DNA from: Arcanobacterium canis
GTDB taxonomy: Bacteria > Actinomycetota > Actinomycetes > Actinomycetales > Actinomycetaceae
Direction of reading: 5' to 3'
Assembly (NCBI RefSeq): GCF_029625435.1
Contig: NZ_CP121208.1
Coordinates: forward strand, 620,001-684,000
DNA length: 64,000 nucleotides
Of the stretch, positions 1-6,559 are shown in pieces. The position numbers were made by a program, and so were the translations under genes. Each line of letters starts with the position of its first letter. The first letter of the stretch is position 1. Under the pieces are notes generated by a model. The model was given only the letters and a program-made list of their open reading frames with translations, did not search any database and was not told the origin of the DNA.

Positions 1-409
1 TCTTCGTGACGCAGGCGGCGAATATGGTGCAACAACGGGCCGTCCACGACGTGTGGGACCGCTCGATATCGTGGCTACTCGTTACGGTGTGGAAGTCCAA
101 GGGGCTACTGAGATCGCTTTGACCAAGATGGATGTCTTGTCGGACATGGCGGAAATTCCGGTGTGTGAAGCATACGAACTTGATGGCCAGCGTACTGATC
201 GTTTCCCGTTCCCCACCGACTTGGATCGTGCATACCCGATCGAGCGAACTTTGCCGGGATGGCAGTGCGATATTTCCGGCGCCCGCACCTGGCAGGAGCT
301 CCCCAAGGAAGCACGTGACTACGTGGAGTACGTTGAAGAGCAGGTAGGCGCGCCGATTCGCTACGTTTCAGTGGGCGCTGAGCGCGACGCTTACATCGTG
401 CGCGACTGA
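1..409 (+). CDS. purA: Adenylosuccinate synthetase, C-terminal part (gene runs off the left edge)
   Basis: The reading frame is open from base 2 and ends in TGA at 407-409; the start lies outside the window. The fragment opens with GEYGATTGRPRRVG, a conserved PurA segment around the IMP and GTP pocket, and continues with KMDVLSD, the guanine-recognition motif of this GTPase-like ligase. PurA joins aspartate to IMP using GTP, the first committed step from IMP to AMP. purB follows 25 bases downstream on the same strand, so the two genes that turn IMP into AMP are adjacent and probably cotranscribed. Confidence 0.95.
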   Translation, partial: LRDAGGEYGATTGRPRRVGPLDIVATRYGVEVQGATEIALTKMDVLSDMAEIPVCEAYELDGQRTDRFPFPTDLDRAYPIERTLPGWQCDISGARTWQELPKEARDYVEYVEEQVGAPIRYVSVGAERDAYIVRD

Positions 410-434
410 TCGACGTCGGGAGGAAAGAGAAGAA

Positions 435-1856
435 GTGAGTCATTCAAAGGATCGCTACGTCAGCCCTCTGTCCGAACGTTACGCCTCGGACGAGATGATA
501 GAGCTGTTCTCGCTACGCACGCGAGTACAGACCTGGCGAAAGCTGTGGGTCAGCTTGGCGCGCGCTCAAAGCGCCTATAACCTTGTCTCATCGGAGCAGG
601 TTGCTGCACTTGAAGCAGCGGTGGATGAGATTGATTGGGACGTGATCGACGCGCGTGAAGCTGAGGTTCGTCACGATGTGATGGCGAACGTTTATGCTTT
701 TGGAAAAGTTGCTCCACACGCGGCCGGAATCATCCACTTGGGTGCCACGAGTTGCTACGTCACTGACAATGCTGACCTTGTGATCTACCGCAGTGCTTTG
801 GAAAAGATCCGCGCTGGAGTAGTGGCAGTGATCGCCAATCTTGCAGATTTTGCGCAGCGCTACAAGTCGATGCCAACTCTCGGATACACGCACTATCAGC
901 CAGCACAGTTGGTGACCGTTGGCAAGCGTGCCACATTGTGGATGCAGGATTTCGTGGCGTGCGTTGAAGAAATCGATTTTGTGCTCTCGTCCATCAAGTT
1001 CCTCGGTTGCCGTGGAACTACTGGAACTGAAGCCAGTTTCATGGAACTTTTCGACGGCGACGGCGAGGCAATCGACGCGATGAATGCATCGATTGCCTCC
1101 GACTTCGGCTTTGATGAACTTTTTGACGTAGCAGGGCAGACATACCCGCGTGCTCTTGACGCGAGAATTTTAAACGCACTTGCCGGCGTGGCAACAGCGG
1201 CGTACCGCATGGGGCAAGATATCCGTCTGCTTCAGCATGATCGCCAGGTGGAGGAACCGTTTGAGGCTCACCAGATTGGTTCGAGCGCGATGCCATACAA
1301 GCGTAATCCGATGCGCACGGAGCGCATCTGTTCGCTTGCGCGTTACGTGATCACGAACGCGGGTAATGCCAGTGCGACGGCGAGCGCACAGTGGCTCGAA
1401 CGGACATTGGATGATTCTGCCAACCGCAGGATTTCGATGCCAGAAGGTTTCTTGGCAACGGATGCAATTTTACGTCTGGCCTCCAATGTAACCTTCGGTT
1501 TGCATGTGAATGACACGATTGTGGCGAAAGCCGTGCGCGATTATCTTCCCTTCATTGCCACAGAGAATATCTTGATGGAAGGCGTGAAACGTGGGGGAGA
1601 TCGTCAAGAACTCCATGAAGTCATACGCGAAGAATCATTTGCTGCGACGGCGAAGATGAAAGCGGGCGAGCCTTTTGATTTGCTTGCTCAACTCGCCACG
1701 CACGCTGAGTTCAAGATGACGCCTGAAGAATTCGAAGCAGTTCTTGATCCGAGTGCCTATATCGGACGTTGTCCTCAGCAAGTCGAGGCGTATCTGGAGA
1801 AAGTCAAAGCAGTCGTTGGTACGCAGACCAAGGAAAACGCTGAGCTGTCTGTGTGA
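435..1856 (+). CDS. purB: Adenylosuccinate lyase
   Basis: Encodes 473 residues. The GTG start at 435 is preceded by a good ribosome binding site (AGGAAAGAG, 421-429). The fumarase/aspartase superfamily signature SSAMPYKRNP lies near residue 285, on the flexible catalytic loop carrying the active serine. The enzyme cleaves fumarate from adenylosuccinate to give AMP and acts on SAICAR in the earlier IMP pathway. Its length and N-terminus (YVSPLSERYAS) resemble the longer PurB type also seen in eukaryotes rather than the short B. subtilis form. It follows purA and ends in a strong hairpin. Confidence 0.95.
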   Translation: MSHSKDRYVSPLSERYASDEMIELFSLRTRVQTWRKLWVSLARAQSAYNLVSSEQVAALEAAVDEIDWDVIDAREAEVRHDVMANVYAFGKVAPHAAGIIHLGATSCYVTDNADLVIYRSALEKIRAGVVAVIANLADFAQRYKSMPTLGYTHYQPAQLVTVGKRATLWMQDFVACVEEIDFVLSSIKFLGCRGTTGTEASFMELFDGDGEAIDAMNASIASDFGFDELFDVAGQTYPRALDARILNALAGVATAAYRMGQDIRLLQHDRQVEEPFEAHQIGSSAMPYKRNPMRTERICSLARYVITNAGNASATASAQWLERTLDDSANRRISMPEGFLATDAILRLASNVTFGLHVNDTIVAKAVRDYLPFIATENILMEGVKRGGDRQELHEVIREESFAATAKMKAGEPFDLLAQLATHAEFKMTPEEFEAVLDPSAYIGRCPQQVEAYLEKVKAVVGTQTKENAELSV

Positions 1857-1904
1857 GCACGCGTGTGGGTTTGACGTTGAATATGCCAAACCCACACGGG
1901 TGCT
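1856..1904. terminator. Bidirectional terminator hairpin between purB and the convergent SDR gene
   Basis: Arms 1856-1873 and 1887-1904 pair over about 18 bp with one small interior mismatch (core GTGTGGGTTTG with CAAACCCACAC). Only a weak T-rich stretch follows (TAGCTTTCTTT). It serves the 3' ends of two convergent genes. Confidence 0.7.
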
Positions 1905-1949
1905 TAGCTTTCTTTGTGCGACGACACGTACCAGTTTGAGTGAAACTGT

Positions 1950-2750
1950 CTACGAGTTACTGCCGATGCTCATTGTTTCGGGAAGAGTTGCTGCGCCATC
2001 GATAACGAATTGACCGCCCGTGATGTACGAGGACTCATCGGAGCCGAGGAAAGCGAAAAGTTCGCCGACCTCCGTCGGGTCTGCGAGGCGACCTAAAGGA
2101 ACTCCTGCTGCGATATCTGCGAGCGCTGCTTCAGGATCGGATGGGTTGGATTCGAGTGCCATGGATTCTGCCATCGGGGTCCGCGCATAGCCCAATTGGG
2201 TGCAGTTGACGCGAATATTCCGGCTGGCGTATTCCACTGCCAGGGCTTTCGTCAGCCCGACCAACGCAGATTTCGTTAGGGCATAAGCTGCTTCGCCTGG
2301 ATCTGCCACGATATCACCAGTCACCGATGATGCAATGACAATTGACCCTGCGCCTTGTGCCAACATATGGGGAATTGCCACTTGGCATGTATTCCATGCT
2401 CCTTTGATATTGACGTCGATGTGGAGATCACGCATCGAATCGTCCATCTGCTCAAATGGTGCGAGTTTGCACACTCCTGCATTGGCACACACAATATCGA
2501 GACTTCCGAATGCTTCAATTCCAGTTTGCGCTGCGGCTGCGAGTTGATCCTTGTTCGTCACATCGACAACGGCGGTGATCACCTCGGCGCCATACGTTCC
2601 GCGAAGTTCCGCAGCGAGAGCTTCGACGCCGGGGGACATATCCACGAGGACGAGGCGTGCTCCATACTTCGCGTATACCTGTGCGATTCCTTTTCCACAC
2701 CCCGCTGCTGCTCCTGTGATGAGTGCGGTTTTTCCATCGAGTTTTGCCAT
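1950..2750 (-). CDS. Short-chain dehydrogenase/reductase (SDR), substrate unknown
   Basis: Encodes 266 residues from an ATG at 2750, chosen because AAAGGAGA lies about 10 bases upstream and the family N-terminus (KLDGKTALITG) then begins at once; an upstream in-frame start would add 11 unrelated residues. Rossmann motif TGAAAGCG is near residue 12, NAG at the end of beta-4, catalytic Ser in VIASS, and YALTK supplies the catalytic Tyr and Lys. The C-terminal SSYITGGQFVIDGA is typical of classical SDRs that form tetramers. It reduces or oxidises a hydroxyl/ketone with NAD(P)H; neighbours do not reveal the substrate. It is transcribed alone, divergent from the next gene. Confidence 0.85.
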   Translation of the reverse strand: MAKLDGKTALITGAAAGCGKGIAQVYAKYGARLVLVDMSPGVEALAAELRGTYGAEVITAVVDVTNKDQLAAAAQTGIEAFGSLDIVCANAGVCKLAPFEQMDDSMRDLHIDVNIKGAWNTCQVAIPHMLAQGAGSIVIASSVTGDIVADPGEAAYALTKSALVGLTKALAVEYASRNIRVNCTQLGYARTPMAESMALESNPSDPEAALADIAAGVPLGRLADPTEVGELFAFLGSDESSYITGGQFVIDGAATLPETMSIGSNS

Positions 2751-2901
2751 CAGTTCATCTTCTCCTTTGAATCGACCTGGCAAGACTAGTGTATCTCAGG
2801 TCACATAGGAGGAGGGGGAGTGGTCGCGAGGAGAGTTCGATGAAGGTGAGCGGACAAGGTGTATAAAGAAAGTACGAACTTTGAGGGGAAGGGAAAGTCA
2901 T

Positions 2902-3456
2902 ATGGCAACGTACACCGATACCACAGTGGAAAATCCGAAAGGTCTGGCATTGCTCGTTCCGGGAAAGGCGTATCCGACCCACATGCCCCAGCTCTACTTT
3001 GCTAAGCAGGTTGCGCTCGCAGCTGGTTACAATGTGCGGGAAATGGCATGGGATCCTGGGATGGAATGGTCCATCAGCGCAGTGACGCATGAAGTTGAGA
3101 AGGCGATTGAGGGCAATGACTTACCGCTGGTGATTTTTGCAAAGTCGATTGGCTCGCTCTCATCAATTTACGCAGCGAAAAACTCGCTTCGCGCAGTGTG
3201 GATTACCCCTACTCTCGACCAGCCAGAGGTTGTGGCGGCAATTGCTGAAAACTTGGCTCCGCAGCTTGCTTTTGGCGGAACTGAGGATGGGTATTGGAAT
3301 TCCGACGCAGCTCGTACCTGGCCTGAAAACGTCCATGTTCTCGAAATTCCAGGTGCGGATCACTCGCTTCTGGTTGCGGGTAATCCCGCACGTGGTGCTG
3401 CAATCGTCTCTGAATACACCACAGCAATGGTTGATTTCGCCGCTGAAGCTTTGTGA
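2902..3456 (+). CDS. Small alpha/beta-hydrolase fold protein
   Basis: Encodes 184 residues. The ATG at 2902 follows GGGAAGGGAAAG; a TATAAA at 2862-2867 is a likely -10 box. The start GLALLVPGKAYP fits an alpha/beta-hydrolase first strand. A candidate nucleophile lies in AKSIGS, a variant of GxSxG with Ala in the first position; the Asp of GGTEDGYW and the His of GADHSLL sit where the acid and base of the triad belong. It is shorter than most family members and has no lid domain. Cytoplasmic, with no signal peptide. The substrate cannot be inferred. Confidence 0.7.
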   Translation: MATYTDTTVENPKGLALLVPGKAYPTHMPQLYFAKQVALAAGYNVREMAWDPGMEWSISAVTHEVEKAIEGNDLPLVIFAKSIGSLSSIYAAKNSLRAVWITPTLDQPEVVAAIAENLAPQLAFGGTEDGYWNSDAARTWPENVHVLEIPGADHSLLVAGNPARGAAIVSEYTTAMVDFAAEAL

Positions 3457-3490
3457 AGATTGCGCAACTGAATACCTCATCACTTCAAAC

Positions 3491-3504
3491 GTTAGGTATC
3501 TAAC
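3491..3504. promoter_or_regulatory. Palindrome GTTAG-N4-CTAAC upstream of ndh, possible metalloregulator site
   Basis: GTTAGGTATCTAAC at 3491-3504 is an inverted repeat about 80 bases before ndh. A separate TAACCTAA half-site lies at 3541-3548. Both contain the TTAGG/CCTAA elements used by DtxR-family repressors, but neither makes a full consensus box, so function is uncertain. Confidence 0.25.
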
Positions 3505-3582
3505 AAGGGTTGTGACTGTTGGATAAATGCGGGCTTGGGGTAACCTAAGTTCGCATTTTCCTATGACACGCAAGGAGCATAC

Positions 3583-4938
3583 GTGCCACATAGAGTAGTA
3601 GTGATCGGTTCGGGGTTCGGTGGCCTTTTTGCTACCAAGCAACTGAAGAAAGCCGACGTTGAAGTCACAATGATTTCAAAAACTTCGCATCACCTCTTCC
3701 AGCCTCTGCTGTATCAGGTGGCAACAGGCATTCTCTCTCCAGGTGAGATTGCACCCGTTACGCGTGAAATTTTGGCACGCCAGAAGAATGCTCGCGTGAT
3801 TCTCGGTTTGGTGGAAGATATCGACACCGACGCACGTGAAGTGGTGTGGCGCTACCACAACCGTCAAGAGCGCACCCCTTACGACTCACTGATTATCGCA
3901 GCAGGTGCAAACCAGTCGTACTTTGGAAATGATCAATTCGCGCAGTTCGCCCCGGGCTTGAAGTCGATTGATGATGCCCTCGAACTTCGCGCCCGTATCC
4001 TGAATGCGTTTGAGCTGGCCGAAATTGAACAAGATCCAGCCAAACGTGAAAAGATCCTGACCTTCGTTGTTATTGGCGCTGGTCCGACCGGTGTTGAAGT
4101 TGCCGGGCAGATTCGTGAGCTCGCATCGAAGACCCTGCGCCGCGACTTCCGTCATTTTGATCCGGCCTCAGCTCGCGTCATTCTGGTTGACGGTGCGGCA
4201 CATCCGCTTCCGCCATTCGGCGAAAAGCTTGGTAAGCGCACATGGCGCGATCTGGAGAAACTTGGCGTGGAAGTGATGATGGGGCAGATGGTTGTGGGGA
4301 TGACCGATTCCACCGTTACCTTACGTGATCGTGATGGCAATGAAAAGGTAATCGAGTCGATCTGTAAAGTCTGGTCTGCTGGAGTTTCTGGCAACCCATT
4401 GGGTCAGAAGCTGGCCGAGCGTACCGGCGTCGAGCTTGACCGTGCTGGGCGTGTGCGCGTTAATGAGGATCTGACGATCCCTGGGCATCCTGAGATCTTC
4501 GTCGTTGGTGACATGATGAGCCTTGACGGTGTGCCAGGTGTGGCACAGGGTGCAATTCAGCCTGGTCGTTTTGCTGCTCGCGCGATCATGGATCGACTCG
4601 CTGGGCGCGGGCCAGAAGCAAAATTTGTCTATAAAGATAAGGGCTCCATGGCCACGATTGCTAAGTCGAAGGCTGTTGTGAAGATCGGCCGTCTGGAAAT
4701 GGGTGGATTCTTCGCATGGCTTGCCTGGTGTGGCTTGCATCTTTTCGCTCTGACCGGTTTTAAGTCGCGTTTTTCCACATTGGTGCGCTGGTCAGTGAGC
4801 TACCTGTCCCACCATCGCAGTGCGCGCGCAGTGACGAATCAGCAGCTTGTGGGGCGTCTCGCCCTTGAAGCTCTCGGGGAGCGCGCATCGGGGCACCTTC
4901 TGACAGACGATGTGGAAGTCCGGCCAATCGCAAAGTAA
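3583..4938 (+). CDS. ndh: Type II NADH dehydrogenase (NDH-2)
   Basis: Encodes 451 residues. The GTG start at 3583 follows AAGGAG by seven bases. The FAD-binding GSGFGG motif is at residues 9-14 and the NADH-binding VVIGAGPTGVEVAGQ near residue 165; VVGDMMS near residue 306 is the second FAD contact. A C-terminal segment rich in aromatic and hydrophobic residues (FFAWLAWCGLHLFALTGF) is the usual membrane anchor. The enzyme passes electrons from NADH to quinone without pumping protons. It is monocistronic and ends before a perfect palindrome. Confidence 0.93.
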   Translation: MPHRVVVIGSGFGGLFATKQLKKADVEVTMISKTSHHLFQPLLYQVATGILSPGEIAPVTREILARQKNARVILGLVEDIDTDAREVVWRYHNRQERTPYDSLIIAAGANQSYFGNDQFAQFAPGLKSIDDALELRARILNAFELAEIEQDPAKREKILTFVVIGAGPTGVEVAGQIRELASKTLRRDFRHFDPASARVILVDGAAHPLPPFGEKLGKRTWRDLEKLGVEVMMGQMVVGMTDSTVTLRDRDGNEKVIESICKVWSAGVSGNPLGQKLAERTGVELDRAGRVRVNEDLTIPGHPEIFVVGDMMSLDGVPGVAQGAIQPGRFAARAIMDRLAGRGPEAKFVYKDKGSMATIAKSKAVVKIGRLEMGGFFAWLAWCGLHLFALTGFKSRFSTLVRWSVSYLSHHRSARAVTNQQLVGRLALEALGERASGHLLTDDVEVRPIAK

Positions 4939-4987
4939 TTCTGTCGCTCATGCACGTCTGGCTTAGGGCAGCCTGCACGAGAGAGCG

Positions 4988-5023
4988 TTGAGGGGTGAAG
5001 CAACATGTTGCTTCACCCCTCAA
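4988..5023. terminator. Perfect 36-base palindrome between convergent ndh and deacetylase genes
   Basis: TTGAGGGGTGAAGCAACA is followed immediately by its exact reverse complement, an 18-bp stem with no loop spacer. No T-run follows on either strand. Its position between two convergent genes supports a termination or 3'-end role. Confidence 0.6.
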
Positions 5024-5040
5024 CAGTCTTCGGTAGATGG

Positions 5041-5982
5041 CTATCCTCCGATTATCCCGAATTCGTAGCCTTTCGACTTGAAGTAGTCGATGATCCTCGG
5101 CATTGTTTTGAGCGTCATTTCTTTGCCTCGGGCATCATGTGACAGAAGAACAACCACGTTCTTATCTCCAGATGTCTGGATTACAGTGTTGAGCATCTTG
5201 TCCGTTGTTTTCGGTTGGGAACGTGGCGGCACAGCGTCATTTGTTCCGGCGTTCCAATCGAGCCAGTACACGCCTCGTTTTTCAAGAGCGGCATCGCACG
5301 GCGCCATATTCTTCCATGACATATGCCCGCCCGGATAACGATAGGAGTTCGATGACCAACCAGGGCCAAGAATCTGTTTAATTTTTTTGTTGAGTGCGTC
5401 AAAGTCGTTGACCACATTTGTTGGGTTGCAATAGCGTCCCGGATAGAGGAACGAATAGTTGTGCTTATTCGAATGGATAGCAACGGCATGGCCCTCGGCA
5501 TACTGACGCTTCATCAGCTTTTGGACTTCAGGATTTCCCAGTGACAGCCCGACATCGTAGAAGGTCGCATGTACACCTGCTTTTTTGAAGGTGTCCAAGT
5601 TGCGCGCAGTAGTGGATGTGTTCGGCCCATCATCCATTGTAATAAAGACGATCTTTTTGTTCTTCGGATATGTGGGGGAGTCGGTGCCTCGCAGGAGCCA
5701 GTCGTGGACATCCTTGGCAGGGTATGCATAGCTATTTGCTGAGGCAATGTGGTTTGTGCCCTCAGCTGGCGACGTCGGCGATACGGAATCTGTCGGAGTC
5801 GGAGTCGGAGTCGGGACCGGAGTTGCGCTTTGCGACGGTGAGGGCTGCGGGGTGGCAGACGGTGAAGCATCTGAGCTCGCCGACGGTGTCCTTGTAGTGG
5901 AAGTTTGTGGAGTGGGCGAGCAAGCGGCCAGAACGGTCAGAAGCCCAATCGATGCTGTTGTGAGAATTCGTCGTGTGTTCAC
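5041..5982 (-). CDS. Lipoprotein polysaccharide deacetylase (NodB domain, CE4)
   Basis: Encodes 313 residues from a GTG at 5982 with AAGGGGAC just upstream. The N-terminus is a lipoprotein signal with lipobox VLAAC, so Cys21 would be lipidated. A Ser/Thr/Pro-rich linker (about residues 25-75) leads to the NodB domain: TMDDGP (metal-binding Asp), HSNKH (the HxxxH zinc ligands), RYPGGH, DWNAGTND and LLSHD follow in the usual order. Such enzymes remove acetyl groups from GlcNAc or MurNAc in peptidoglycan or surface glycans, which gives lysozyme resistance in several Gram-positives. The substrate here is inferred. A metalloregulator-like palindrome lies 55 bases upstream. Confidence 0.88.
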   Translation of the reverse strand: MNTRRILTTASIGLLTVLAACSPTPQTSTTRTPSASSDASPSATPQPSPSQSATPVPTPTPTPTDSVSPTSPAEGTNHIASANSYAYPAKDVHDWLLRGTDSPTYPKNKKIVFITMDDGPNTSTTARNLDTFKKAGVHATFYDVGLSLGNPEVQKLMKRQYAEGHAVAIHSNKHNYSFLYPGRYCNPTNVVNDFDALNKKIKQILGPGWSSNSYRYPGGHMSWKNMAPCDAALEKRGVYWLDWNAGTNDAVPPRSQPKTTDKMLNTVIQTSGDKNVVVLLSHDARGKEMTLKTMPRIIDYFKSKGYEFGIIGG

Positions 5983-6036
5983 AACGTCCCCTTCATTTAG
6001 ACGGAAGCGGGCGAGGGTGGACGGCGCCCGTAAATT

Positions 6037-6050
6037 TTAGGTATACCTAA
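6037..6050. promoter_or_regulatory. Perfect palindrome TTAGGTATACCTAA, DtxR/MntR-type operator candidate
   Basis: A perfect 14-base palindrome located 55-68 bases upstream of the deacetylase start on the minus strand. TTAGG-N4-CCTAA matches the short operators of manganese-type DtxR-family repressors better than the 19-base iron boxes. No regulator gene is in the window. Confidence 0.4.
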
Positions 6051-6559
6051 GAGTGTACCGACCCGGATCGGGATATGTGTGAGTTTACATCTCTATGTCC
6101 TGATAGCCAGTGGACACGGCGGTAAAGTATCTGCTGCTGAGCAACCGCAATGAAAATTTTATCAAGAGTGAATCCGCTGAATTTTTACTGGGCAATTGCT
6201 GGTGACTCTAGACATAGCCGTGTTCAACGGGGAGAATTACATACCTCGTGATAGTTGAGCGATGGCGGAGCAGGACTGATCTTGCTCCGCCATGACATTG
6301 CATGGAAACCCTCGCTTATTCACATATGAAAAACGCTGTTACCTGATGAAATGTGTTTTCACTGGAAAAGTTCCGCGAAAGTGCTGTAAGTGCCCATGAA
6401 GGACTGCGTGAGATGTGATGTGTTCGCTAACCTACAACATGTAAATCCCCATATGGTTTTCGACCTTCAACGCTGAAGAACAAAACCGGTTTACATAACT
6501 GAGAAAAGTCTCTGGAAAAGCTCAGCTGCAACGTTGCTCTGAGCGAGAGAGGATAATTT
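6051..6559. other. 509-base intergenic region before the hexosaminidase gene
   Basis: No gene is supported here. It holds an 11-bp inverted repeat, ATGGCGGAGCA at 6262-6272 and its complement at 6283-6293, with no T-run. It also contains a 33-codon open frame at about 6150 that lacks a convincing ribosome binding site. The rest is A+T-rich DNA that should contain the promoter of the downstream hexosaminidase. Confidence 0.5.

Noticed and set aside
4988-5023. Perfect palindrome considered as a recombination or resolution site
   Set aside because: Similar palindromes follow many other genes in the window, so a 3'-end role is simpler.
6150-6251. 33-codon open frame in the gap before the hexosaminidase gene
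   Set aside because: No ribosome binding site, no leaderless box and no recognisable sequence features.
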